Under the pieces are notes generated by a model. The model did no database searches, was not told the DNA's origin, and was given only the letters and a program-made list of their open reading frames with translations. DNA of 64,000 nt. It comes from Formicarius rufipectus (Eukaryota > Chordata > Aves > Passeriformes > Formicariidae). The translations under genes and the position numbers were made by a program. Positions 52,101 to 63,371 of this stretch are shown in pieces (within the stretch, counting starts at the first letter, position 1; every line of letters starts with the position of its first letter). The stretch is taken from the NCBI GenBank assembly GCA_013399695.1, contig VXAU01000306.1, positions 64,315 through 128,314 on the forward strand. The letters are read 5' to 3'.

Positions 52101-53376
52101 TTTATGAAGTGTCTACATACAGTAACTGGTTATAACTGCAGAACAGATATCCAATTGTTTTTCTGCTTGGAAACAAAAGATGTGCAAGGTCTGTCAAAAT
52201 AACAAGTACATACGAATCATAGCAGATCCTTCACCTAATTCATCATACAAGTCTAATTGTAAATGAAAAAAAAAAAAGATTTAAATCCCATAATGAAAGT
52301 AGCATTAACTGGGGTGATTTTAGGCCAACGTGGTAAAAGGCTTTCTTATCTCCTTGAAGAGTTCAACTGTACTGCATTGCAATGCCAGTATATGTTCCCT
52401 ACTAATGCCACCATTAGAATGTCTGACATTTTTGGGCTTATGACTCTTTGCCATTTAGCATAAAAAAATCTTCATTTTTAAACAAGTCAGTGAAGGGATG
52501 ACATAATTAAGCACACATTGCATAGACAGACTGGAACACAGTCCTAAACCTGGTGACTCCTTTGTAGTTACTACCAGAGAAAAATTTGAAATCAACATAT
52601 GTCCCACTTAGGCCTACGCTGCTCATTTTAGCAATGCATTAGGGGGCGATAGTGGGAGCTGGATAACTTTGCTGTAGAGAACTCTGTGCATAAATATCCT
52701 GCTGCAAGAAGTCATCCATATTCTAGGCAATAGCATCTACATTTGCTAGACATTTTTAAAAGAGAATATAATCCAAAACCAGATCAAATTATTTTTATTA
52801 TTGCACGTATGTCTTGCAGCCATTTTGCTTCCTTAACAAACATCTAATCTCCTCTAATTTGCCCTTAAAAACCACATTGGGCATCTTCAGTCCATATGCA
52901 GATATTACTGTATACAGTTAGGTCAAATGGAAGATTTTCTTGAAGAAAGTAGCCAAATTGTATGTATAACTGTGCACTTCCACATGACATTCTCCCTTTT
53001 ACTCATAATGTGTCTACAATAAGATTTACAGGGGCAGGAATTCAATTTGCACATTCATTTTCTGCCATGAAGTACACATATATCCTAAATTAACTCTGAG
53101 AATCTGAACATATCAGATTTTGAAGTTGCATGATACTAATAAAGTCAAGTTTCCTTCTTAATTAATAAATCCTAATTTCATCTAAGAGGAGTAAAATCTG
53201 GTGAATCTCTTAGGCTAAGTGAGGGTCAACCAAGCTGACAAACTGCATGTTATTAATTTAAAGGCAGTCAAAATGATCACACATTTCAGAGATTATAATA
53301 GGCAGTTACTGACATTGGTGACACAATACATTTCATTAGTAAGCCCTCTGTCACATGTTGGTAGCTGTTATGCCCT
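49109..53376. other. Unique AT-rich DNA
   Basis: No gene or repeat family was recognised. There are short TTTG units at about 51898-51925 and a short TA-rich run at about 51964-51980. Confidence 0.4.
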
Positions 53377-53403
53377 CAAAACAAAACAAAACAAAACAAA
53401 ACA
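53377..53403. repeat. (CAAAA)n simple repeat
   Basis: Five consecutive CAAAA units and a partial sixth, a 5-base microsatellite. Confidence 0.95.
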
Positions 53404-54678
53404 ATTCAGTAATAGAATTAGACTTATGCTGCCTGTCAGAACAGTCAGTAAATTAACCTTCTCCATAATTCTTACTCAAATCTAATTTTGTTGCCTGACT
53501 ATGTAGGACACTTTAAAATAAAAAAAAATATTTTTTTTTCCTTGTATATTAAAAAAATTACTTCTGGGCTGATTTGAAAGAACCAGTATAGTTTAAATCA
53601 GGAAGCACCAGTTTTCCAGATATTTTAGAAGTTAATTAACTAAAATTTAATGCTGGCCAACCCCAAATTTCAGCTCCATAGTTAATTCATATCTTGGTAC
53701 CTCACATCTCTATGAAATTCTGTATCTTGGTGTTTCAAGTATGGGTGGCACATCTGATTTATATTGGTTTTGCAATTGACACTTACTTGTTTCTCTTCTC
53801 TGACAAGATGAGAAAATACTATGTCTTGTCTCAACACATAACACTTAAATTCCAGCTTACAAAACTGGAGAAACATGCATCTTTTTGTCATATACATGAT
53901 TCACAGACAATTAGTTTAGATACTTGTGGACAAGATTAAACCCACTATCTTGTTGAGTATGCACTGTGCTTTCTCTTTCACCCAAAGCCTTTAAAGCTTA
54001 CAGAGTAAGCTGAGTACATTAGTCATTTTTGTTCCTTCACATTTCATAGAAATATCTTGCTTTTGGCAAGTTCTTATACAATTGGAGACAATTCATCCAG
54101 GTATTGCCACTGGTGACTTCACACTTAAATTCTGACTGATCTAGTGAGTGGCTTGACCACTGTTGAGGAGATATTTTTCATACATTTCATCGCAAAAGAG
54201 TAGAACAAATTTCAGAACAGTCAATGAAATTTAAGTTAGGCAGAGTTTAGCAGTAAAATTCTTTTGAATACTTCAACAGCAGGTCATAGAAAAGAACTGA
54301 ATGAGATAATAATAAAGGCCATCACAGTTATATACAGAGAATATGCAGCAATGCCAGAACAGGCTGCATCCAAACTGAATTCATCCACTATTTTAATTTT
54401 ACTATTGTAAAAGTCAGTGATTCCAAGTGTCAAAAGTTGGAATTGCTGCCTGTGGTATCATTTGTCTTGACAACATAGGGAACAATTAACTCATCTTATC
54501 TTTAATCAGAGTCAGAAGATCACTCAAGTAGAAATCATGTAACTTTTTTGTAGAGGCTGGTTTGTTAAACTCAAATCAACTTTTCACCTTACTCACCTTA
54601 GCATGTCCTAGCAGGAGTAGGGTATTATGAAGACTAGAAACAGCAGTCTTGGAAATATTTGAGAGAACCCTCCTTTTA
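53404..54678. other. Unique AT-rich DNA
   Basis: Nothing recognisable was found apart from short A and T runs near 53520-53540. Confidence 0.4.
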
Positions 54679-54715
54679 TATTTTACATTTTACATTTTAC
54701 ATTCAATTTTACATT
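54679..54715. repeat. (TTTTACA)n tandem repeat
   Basis: Four near-exact 7-base units 'ttttaca' followed by two 'ttcaa'-interrupted copies. Confidence 0.9.
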
Positions 54716-56689
54716 CAATTACACATTTGCAAAATATTTCAATCGTAAAGTCAATATGCTAAGATAAACAATATATGTAAACTATATTATTATTTTGATT
54801 TAATTTAGAATTGCCATACTAATTGAGCTAAACTTTCTAATTTCTCTTTCTATCACTAACTTGTAGGCTTGTAGGAAAACAAGCTCACTATTCTCTGTCA
54901 ATATGACTAAAATACTATCAATTTCTTCCAAACTTCAAATCTTGAAAATCTATCGCCTTCATTTCTGTGAAGCTATACTTCAACAAAGGCCAAACCCAAC
55001 AACCATCCTTCTGGGCAAGACTTTATCATACTGGTCTAACCCAGCTTTCATTTAAATTTTTTCTTAAACCCAAAAGTCAATAACTGAAATAGATTTAAAC
55101 TGCAGGAACAGGTCCGTCTACAAGAACTATGAGAAAGAGCAAAAAGGTAGAGACATGCTGGTCCAGATCAGAAGAGTAAAGGAGAGATTTTTCTGACTGC
55201 TTTTTGGCAGGGGAGGGAAGAACACCGGATGGGCTCAGTCTCGCCTCCTGTCTCAATACGTGTAGTCTCCAATGTAGTGATGTTCTAAATACAATCTGTT
55301 TGGAAAAAGTGCCAAATGGACATAGGCTGTTCAAGTGAGTAATTGGCAGTGTCATTGTGATTGATATGGTCTATTGAAACTTGCAGTTCACATCTTTCTA
55401 CTGGTTTCCAGTCATTTTCCCAGCCATCTGGTTTATGTTACATTTCTAAATACTCTTCCTCCAAACTAATCCAAATAGGAAAGTTTTCAGGTATATTGCT
55501 CTGAAGAAGAAAGAAACACAGTTTAAACAGTACGTAAAATGCAGTCAATATTTTACATGCTTATACTCTGAATGTAATTGAAGTTTCATATAAGCTTAGA
55601 AAGGTAATATTTAACTATTATATCATGTTTATATTATATTATAAGCAATATATATTATATTGTATTATATTATGCATCATATATCATGCTACATAGCTTT
55701 ATATGACAGCTTAGTGTATTTTCAAAAAAATCTCAGACCTTTAAATTCAATAGTTCAAATACTTTTGAAGTATTAAACTTACGTATAGATTGAAAATTAA
55801 TTTCAAATTCTTCTTAGAGCCCTGTATAGCCATGAATTACTCTTTTATACACCAAATATGTAATCATACAGGCAAATGGAAATTATATTCAGAAAGCATC
55901 ACAAAGGAAAAGAATATAATAATGTGTAGATCCTATCTGCCTTTTGCCTAGCAAAAGCTTAAAAATACTTTGCAGCTTAATTTAGAAGACTGGTCTATGC
56001 AACCTGCACTTCCTCAAAGCTGTTTTGTTTATTTTGCATATTTCTTATGTAAAAAAATAATTTTTGCTATGGAAAGTCTCTGTAAAATAAAAAAAAAATA
56101 AAATCTGGGTGGTCTAGTGGAAATTTTATTAATATTTCTCTATACTTTTAATGATAAGATTCAGATGATAAATATTTACTTAACTGTAATTATTTGAGAT
56201 AAAATATTATAGTACAAGTGTATTATTAATAATAATCTGGACAACTGTTTTGTTATGTTCAGTTGATTGATTTATCAGGATAAGTTTAAGGAAAGTACAC
56301 CGCATGTTTGGTAAGAAATACAAAATAGTAACAGGACATTTCCTTTCCATATAGAAATTTCTACTAGAACTATGAAAAATCTCCTTCAATTTGGCACAGT
56401 TTGGAAGAACACTAGTTTGAACATCAGCAATAGAGACCTATATATATGTCAGAGAGGGTATCTGTTCCAGGTGTACTGCGAGTATTCTATCCTTGGACAA
56501 TAACATAAAATGACTGTTGCTATGACTGTGCCTCATCGCTGCTGGGGTTTGGTCTGAAAACAGGATCAAGCATAGGAGCTGCGAGAGGAACTTTTATTTC
56601 TTTTAAAAAGAAGAATGTGTTTGTTTCACAAATAAGATTTGCATCTTTTCACACTGTTATATGTTTAGAATCTCACGGAATTTTTCTTT
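54716..56689. other. Unique AT-rich DNA
   Basis: No gene was recognised. It includes a strongly AT-rich patch at 55615-55690 made of 'tatattata' words. The 55180-55300 part has higher GC and an open minus-strand frame (55095-55355), but I found no matching splice-site pair. Confidence 0.4.
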
Positions 56690-56772
56690 CTGCTACCACC
56701 AAATGAGGAGTTAATGGCCCTTCCCTTTCTCCACTGCTAAAAATAACAAAGGGCCAGATGATGAGTGAAGGT

Positions 56773-56785
56773 GTTACCTAGCAAC
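56773..56785 (+). promoter_or_regulatory. RFX X-box motif
   Basis: GTTACCTAGCAAC fits the X-box consensus GTNRCC, 0-3 bases, RGYAAC at every specified position. RFX proteins bind such sites in promoters of ciliary genes and of MHC class II genes. The match is read directly from the sequence; occupancy is inferred. Confidence 0.5.
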
Positions 56786-56960
56786 TGTAATCACTGGGGT
56801 GGGTGTGATTTTTTTTTTTGTTTTTCGACTTGTGGGGGAGGAGGACTGCTGTGGGAGAGGGAGAGATGTCTCTTTGGGGAGACCCTCTGCTCTATGAGTT
56901 TGGACTCCTTCCCTTTTCTCCCGTTTTCCAATCCCTGGATTTTGGAGTTCTGGGTACTTC

Positions 56961-56986
56961 AAGAGAGAGAGACAGAGAGAGAGAGA
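56961..56986. repeat. (GA)n simple repeat
   Basis: Twenty-six bases of GA units with one 'gaca' interruption, inside the promoter-like island. GA runs of this kind occur in promoters as GAGA-type elements and also as ordinary microsatellites. Confidence 0.85.
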
Positions 56987-57808
56987 TTTGCTACCCTGGA
57001 CTTTGCGGCAGGTTTTTCCTGAGAAAGCCAATAGCTGCAGTCCACAGGGGCAGGAGCCCCGCCCATCTGCAGCAGCCCAGCTCAGTGTATCCCCCCTCCT
57101 CCAGCCAAGGACTAAGAGAGAATTTTGCCTACAGAAAAGGATCCCAGCTTTTCCCTCTCTGTGCGGCATTTTCCACCAACTAATGAGGAAAATTAAAATA
57201 ATTCTGGGAAGTAAATTCAAGTTTGAGGGAAAACTGTGATCAATTTATTTTTCCCATACCTTTAGAGATATTTTATATCTAATTTAAATTTGCCATGGCA
57301 GTGTATCAGAAAAATTTTAGTAGTTATTCTGCAATATTTGACAAGATTTTTTTTCACAGGAAATTATTTTGAACAAGTTAAATAATTTTTTTTTCAAGTG
57401 CACAAATAAATATTGTTGAATTGATAAGAAAAGTGCTACAAAATCATGCAGAAATATTTGACGAAGTTATCTGCAATTACAAAGTTAAATGTAAAACGAT
57501 GGTAGAAATTTTAGAGAAATAAATTTTAAAGCTATCTCCAAAGATGTGTGTACTTCTGAATTCTAGAAAAAAGTAAATCCTTGTGTTCTAAAGAACGCAC
57601 CATCTGTTTTTCTGACTGCGTTTAGACTAAATGCAGGTTTTGAAATTTAGAAATGTTAATACTTGCATATAGACCTGCCATTTTGCCTAACTCATTTTAT
57701 GTCCAAAGAGGAAAGAAACTTGTTTGCTGTCCACCCAAGTGGAATATCTGCTTTTTTCCCAGCAGTTTGGTATTTAATAAAATATTTCTAAAATATTGTA
57801 AAGCATTT

Positions 57809-57838
57809 AAAAAAAACCCAAAAACAAAAACAAAAAAC
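57809..57838. repeat. A-rich low-complexity tract
   Basis: Thirty bases of A with C every four to six bases. Together with the T/G tract starting 70 bases downstream, it forms an imperfect inverted pair of A-rich and T-rich runs. Confidence 0.75.
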
Positions 57839-57908
57839 CTTGAAGAAATTAAAGAAATTTACTCTTCTGAAGAAGTAATTAAGAAGAAATAAACAAATAA
57901 ACAATTAC

Positions 57909-57987
57909 TGTTTTTTTGTTTTGTTTGTTTGTTTTTGTTTTTGTTTTCTTTTTTTTTTTTGTTTTGTTTTTTGTTTTTTTTTTTTTG
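57909..57987. repeat. T-rich (TTTTG)n low-complexity tract
   Basis: About 80 bases of TTTG and TTTTTG units and T runs, possibly an antisense A-rich retrotransposon tail, although no body was recognised. Confidence 0.9.
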
Positions 57988-58934
57988 AGTTGGAATAAAT
58001 AATAGATGAACTTTACTTTGTATAGTTTATAATCAGTGCTTATACAACACATTTCCTTGCAATTTTCAGTGATTCCCTGACCAAAAGAGATATCAAACTA
58101 TTTAGGTCATCAGAGAGAGATGGAGTCCCTACCATCCTTTTGCTGTCTTTCAGGTCCTGCATGCTGGAAACTTCATACCTCAAGGTATGGAGTACACAGT
58201 AAGAAGAGACTGTATTTTTTTTCCCAAGCCACTGTTACATGTGATGGAGCCCGACTTTTCCGGAGGTTCTGAACACCTGCTTGTCTATGTAAAATAGTGA
58301 ACTAATTATTTTATTTCAGCATAGATTTTGTAGCTTCAGCTTTATCTGTTAACCTGTTTTTATCTCAGTCCACGAGTTCTCTGTCTTTTACTCTTCTGAT
58401 TCTCTCCTTCATTCCATTTGGAGTAAATGAGTGAGTAGGTCATGCTTAGTTGCCATCTGGGGTTAAACCACAAGCGAGCTATGGAACAGTCTTACAAAAA
58501 CAGTACCTGAGTTACAGGAAAAATCAGACTACTCCAGATATAGCAGCAGGTGAATGAAAACATGATCAAAAGAACTGAACTGGACTAAGGCTGTGAGAGC
58601 AGTTTTGATTTGATATTCAGGAAATATATTTCTGAAGTGCACTGTTAGCTTGATTATAGGGCACATATTTTAGCTAAAAATAGATAGAGGATTTTTCAAA
58701 TTGTATAGATAATCTGAATGAATTAAGATTTAAAAGCTTGGACAGCCATTTCTGTAAGAAGGAAATGCAAGCTGCAGTTAAGTTACATTACTCTTTAGTT
58801 TCTAGTCCAAGTTCCAAGTTAGATACATGATACGAAAATAGATATGCTAATTACAAAATTACATGTAAGAATGTAGGATAATTCAGAAATATTTATTAAT
58901 TCACACACATGTCAAATGGATATAAGGAGAAAAA

Positions 58935-59300
58935 ACTCCAAGAGCCATTCAGTCCAACCACCTACAATGGGTATCTAATTTATGGGGTCTTCAATAAACT
59001 TATGAAAATTACTAGCAAACACTGCTGGAATGCAAAGGAAAACCTCCATCTTCCACTGGATAGAAATCTTCCGATTTGCAGCTTGAACATATTCATGGTG
59101 AATTTCTATTCACTTGTTCTTTTGCCAACAGTGCCCTTCAGCTTAAATAACTCTTACTGCTTTCTGATGTTTACTTCCCAGTGTGCCTAGAGATAGAAGT
59201 CATATTCTCTCACTGCTTTTGTTTTGGTTTTCTTTTTTTTTTTTTTCCTTTTTTTGTTAGGCACAACAAATCCTTTTTATTTATTCTGCACTTAAAAGAT
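58935..59300 (-). repeat. Old CR1/L3-like LINE fragment (antisense)
   Basis: The plus strand reads like the antisense 3' region of an older CR1 lineage shared by reptiles and birds: 'ccattcagtccaaccaccta', 'atttctattcacttgttct', 'cccttcagcttaaataactc', 'ctgatgtttacttcccagtg', 'tagagatagaagtcatattc', 'tctcactgcttttg', and after a T-rich expansion (59227-59260) 'gttaggcacaacaaatcc'. Compare remembered forms such as 'taaatagctcttctccctc', 'gcaatcatatcccctctcag' and 'gctaggctaaacaa'. Divergence is clearly higher than for the other CR1 copies. The 93-codon plus-strand frame (58909-59190) is a by-product. Confidence 0.65.
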
Positions 59301-62300
59301 AGACTGTCATCCTCCTGCTGAGAGCTTGTGCATGATTAGCTGAAGAACAGTGCTGCTGCAGCTCCACAGCTTCTTTGAGACACTTGGATTGAATTTGCCT
59401 GGTTGAAGCACATGAATATATATGTCCAGTGACACGGGCTAATGTTTCTTAGCCTTTTCTGCATCTTGATTTGAAATAATATTTAATGAAGATATATGGC
59501 TAGAACTGGAGACCACAGGAGTGAAAGAAGGGGTGTTGTAAGGATGCATGGAAGGAGGTGACCAAGTACTGAATTAAGTCTGCTGAAAGAATAGGTTGTC
59601 ACAGTATCTGCCTAGTTTAAAGGGGCACTTAAAACTTTTTCTTACCAAGTGGAATTTTGAATCAGCAATAGCTTGCTTTCATGTGAAGAATTTATGCAAT
59701 GGGTGAAATTAAGAAAGAAAAAATACACTTCTGAAATTGATTTAACCGTAATCTGAGGCTGCAATCTTCCCTCTGCTGGAGAACATGGCTTCAGGATTTT
59801 TAATACATAACACAATTCTACATATGTAAAAAAAATCAAAGCAGAAGTATTTAGAAACAAGAGACAGTAATTTAAGCTGGCCATAGTATGCTTTCATTAA
59901 AAGGGTATATAGGGCTCATATCTTTTTGGTTAAAAAATAACATTGTCACCTTGGAGAAATTGTCTGTGCTTCCACTAGATGTTATATCACATATTTGTAT
60001 TTTTTTGACACAGTAGATACAACAGTTAAGGAAATAATGAATGGGACGCTCCTAACGAGGAAAAACCTCCTTAGAAATGTTACTTCAGTAAGGACTCTCC
60101 TGTTCTATGTGTTCCACTGTCATTAAAATTATTTTAGAGACTGATGTCTGCGTTTCTGTGCTGGAGTGTTGTTTGCACTGTCGTGGATTCATATGTGGTC
60201 AGTTGGAAAAATTTGAAAGGTAGCACTATATAATTTCTCTTGTATCCCTAAGTTCCATATAGCAACCAACTCAAACCAGACTTTTTTTTTTAATTTATTT
60301 ATTTTATTTTTGTGTGCGTGTGATTGTGAGACAGTAGCACAGTAACCTATGGAGCCTAACAAATAAACTGTTAGGACTCCCTTGAAGCAACATTACTAGA
60401 AATGTCTTTGTTAATTGGGAGTCGTTGATCTAATCTTAATGTACATATGTAGAACAAGGGTAAAGAAGGAAGTGGAACAGTAAGGAGTGAAGAATAAGAG
60501 CATAATATCTTTCTCCATTAAATGTGACTCAATTTTCTCTGCTCACTCCAAAATGGTCCGTGACCCATAGGGTTATTCCCGTACAAATTACCATTTGGTT
60601 AGCCGAGCATCATGTCAGGAAGTTCTAATAGCAGTGCATTGGTATAATGTCACAACAAAGCTTAGAGATGGATTTGGCAGATGCCATTTCCTTTTGGAGA
60701 TGTATGATAATAGGAAGGGCCTACATGTTATGCAGTGTAAAAAAAATCAGAGTAACCAAGGTCTTCAGCTGACACAGTGACACTGGCAGAAATACAGCAT
60801 AGATTTACTGTAGATATAGTAAAAGGCACAAAGTTTGCTAAGGAAAACCTGTACCTGAAATTGCCAGGCAAGCCAGATACTGGTTTCATTCAAGGTGTCT
60901 GGTGAACTATTCAAAGTTGTGAAACAAATTGTAATCATCGACAGATGAGTAAAGGACTTCTGTAAGAGTGCAACAAAAAGGTATATAAAATGGCACCTGA
61001 ATTTACAGTCTGTTGTGAAACTGAGACTACAGAAATCAATATGGAATTCTGGAATTTTTTCAGGTTGGAAGACACTCATCTAACAAAAAAATACTTTCTT
61101 TTGGGCTTAAAGAAACTGTCTTTTTATCAAAAGTAGGGCAAGAACAAAATGAGGATTGTTTCAAGGAAGTAGATATGAGAAAATCAGACAGTTTTCAGTA
61201 AGAGCATACTGTGAGTGAAAAGGAAGAAACAAAAGTAGTGTTTGGAGACCTCATTTGCATTAAATAGCTTTATAAGAACAAGTTAACCATTTTCCTGATT
61301 TATCTGTGAAACTATGTTGGTGTTACAAGTCTTATGAATGAAATGCTATTTTTAAAATGCATATTTTATTTTAACCATAACACATATGCAGTGGCAAAAC
61401 TATAGTAATTACAACAAACCATTATGTCAAAGTCAACATGACCATGGACAACTTACTTGTATAAAAAGGAGATTGTTAGTACATGGCCTACTTACATTTG
61501 AAGTGTGAATTAGCTCTGTCAAAGATGTAGTTTCAGGTTACTCTGTACAACTTAATAAGTTTTCTATAAATATATTGTAATTTTTTTTTTTTTTACTTCT
61601 ATAGCAGAATCAGTCTCTGGTTTGGTAGACAGATATTTGTGGACACTTTCAAATAATGTATTTGTTTGAGACAGAGAGGCATTTATCATTATATTCTTGG
61701 CTCATGAATATAATATTGCATGGTAAATTTTTTACTATTAACTCACCTTGTAACAGTAATTACATCTGGAGTTTTTGAAGGTGTAGCTTAATTGCTTTCA
61801 AGGAGACACAGAGAGATTTTAACATTGTTTAACATTGTTCTTTCTGCTTCATTATCTGGGAAGTTAGAACAGGATTGGCTGAAATATCTGGGAAAAGATG
61901 GAAAAAATATCATGAGAGTTTTGTACTGATGTGACAAAATTACACTTCTGACTGAAAAGTCAAATTTCTTGAATGATTTAACATTGCTTCCTTTATTCTC
62001 AGCAGTCATAGGATTGTTTGAGTAAAAATTCCAGGACTTTTAAAAAAGAGAACACAATTGTTACCTCCCCTTAGGAAAATGCTAAAACTCAGAGAATGAA
62101 ATGAAAGTGTGTATTGAAGAATATAAATATTGTGGAAAATTCCATGTTAAATACTGGAATTTAAGCACTTGGAAATACAAGCTTACATTGGGAATGGCTC
62201 ATAATTTTTAACCACAATGATGCTATCAGCATCAGACCTTCTCTGTTATATTTATTTTAGTGCTTTACATGTTCTAAGTTTAACAATTTGTAACTAGAAA

Positions 62301-62798
62301 ATATTAAGGTTTTCTTATTAATTTTCCAGCTTTTAAACATCAGCTGGATGAGAAATCAATGAACTAAAGTTTATTTAAAGTGTTAAAATTCATGGGCAGT
62401 ACGCATAATGTGAAAATAGATGAAAAGCACAGCTATGAATACAAAGCTTTTGTAATGAATCCTACACATATAAAGAAATTAAAGGTTTTGTTAAAAAGCT
62501 ATCTGCTTCTTCCGGTTTTAACACAATTCCTTTAGTGAAGTATCTGAGCAGAAGATAGAGGAAATTATTGTGTTAAGGGTAAAACTACAGACTCTTTTTA
62601 TGTCCTCAACCTTTTTAAAGTTAGCTTCCTCATTGAGTTAAAAGTCTTGGTCAAATTCTACTTTTATCATAAAATGTGATTTTTTGTGTGTTTGTTTGTG
62701 ACTTTGTTTGCCATTTTCTAGATGCATTAAGGAGAGTCATGTATGAGCTCTTAATGAATAAAACTTTCAATTTGTGTTCTTTCTAAATTTAGAGGTCT
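59301..62798. other. Unique AT-rich DNA with weak minus-strand splice-like signals
   Basis: No gene was recognised. Two minus-strand segments have good splice signals: 61747-61794 (AAG followed by gtgagt donor, pyrimidine-rich acceptor) and 60855-60906 (CAG followed by gtacag donor). Their phases do not fit each other, so they are not called as exons. T runs lie near 60284-60316 and 61579-61594. Confidence 0.35.
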
Positions 62799-63371
62799 CT
62801 AGTATGTAATTTGCATGCCAAATATTTCTGGGTCGTCTCTAGCCGTTCTTACAATGCTTTGTCTATTTGACTGGGTTCTATTAATGTGTCCAAAGACACC
62901 TAGAGAAACATCAGTGCTGATGAATAAGAATTGACTTCCACTGACTGCATTCTTTTGAAGTGTGCTTTTGACTGACAGATATTGTTGGGAATCACACAGA
63001 TTGAAAAATACTAAAACAATAGTATTCAGAAGAATCATGTTGTTTTCACAGCTGGGACTGATCAAGTATAGACACTGTTGTCTGTATCTTTTTTTTCCTA
63101 TTAAGACCAAAATTGAATGGAAATGCCTCACAGGTATTTCAGAAGTACTCAAAGTTTGTAGCTGTATCAAAGGTGTTAGCACTGATCTACATTCTGTGCT
63201 TGCGTCTAAAAGTAATGGAAAAGGAAAACATACCAGAAAATTGTCTTTTTCTAACTCATTAAGTAGTCTTTCTATGATATCGTAATTCTTCTCTAACATT
63301 CTGCTTGGATGCTGATTTAAAGTGCTGAACAAGAAGCTTACAATGCTGTCAACTTCCCTCTTGTTGAGCCA
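62799..63371 (-). CDS. Long open frame with a candidate 138-nt exon
   Basis: The minus-strand frame is open from 63371 to a stop at 62799, about 190 codons, the longest non-repeat frame in the window. Its first 46 codons (63371-63234) lie between a weak acceptor ('tcaattgtttag') and a strong donor (TTTCTG followed by gtatgt), giving a symmetric phase-0 segment of 138 bases. That part reads as a soluble helical sequence, including 'REVDSIVSFLFSTLNQHPS' and 'EKNYDIIERLLNELEKDNFL'. After the donor the composition becomes more like random translation. There is no methionine at the upstream edge, so a complete gene is unlikely. I do not recognise the family. It may be one exon of a larger minus-strand gene, a processed-gene remnant, or chance. 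Confidence 0.3.
   Translation of the reverse strand, partial: WLNKREVDSIVSFLFSTLNQHPSRMLEKNYDIIERLLNELEKDNFLVCFPFPLLLDASTECRSVLTPLIQLQTLSTSEIPVRHFHSILVLIGKKRYRQQCLYLISPSCENNMILLNTIVLVFFNLCDSQQYLSVKSTLQKNAVSGSQFLFISTDVSLGVFGHINRTQSNRQSIVRTARDDPEIFGMQITY

Larger units (their letters stand above)
56690..57190. promoter_or_regulatory. Promoter- or enhancer-like GC-richer island
   Basis: This roughly 500-base stretch stands out from AT-rich surroundings. It contains a MEF2-like site 'ctaaaaataa' (56737-56746), a perfect RFX X-box (56773-56785), a CACCC/KLF-like 'ggggtgggtgtg' near 56797, a GA run (56961-56986), a CCAAT box (57028-57032) and a GC box 'ccccgccc' (57057-57064). The CCAAT and GC boxes would suit a plus-strand start near 57100-57150, but no TATA box or Inr was fixed. 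Open frames on both strands (to 148 codons) follow from the lower stop density of GC-richer DNA and look low-complexity. The alternative is an unrecognised old repeat. It is not a CpG island by eye. Confidence 0.35.
57191..58934. other. AT-rich DNA with homopolymer-rich tracts
   Basis: No gene was recognised. It holds an A-rich run at 57809-57838 and a T-rich run at 57909-57987 (listed separately). Confidence 0.4.

Noticed and set aside
56774..57220. 148-codon minus-strand frame with overlapping plus-strand frames of 85, 121 and 83 codons
   Set aside because: Four frames open at once in one GC-richer island points to reduced stop density. The translations are low-complexity with no family resemblance.
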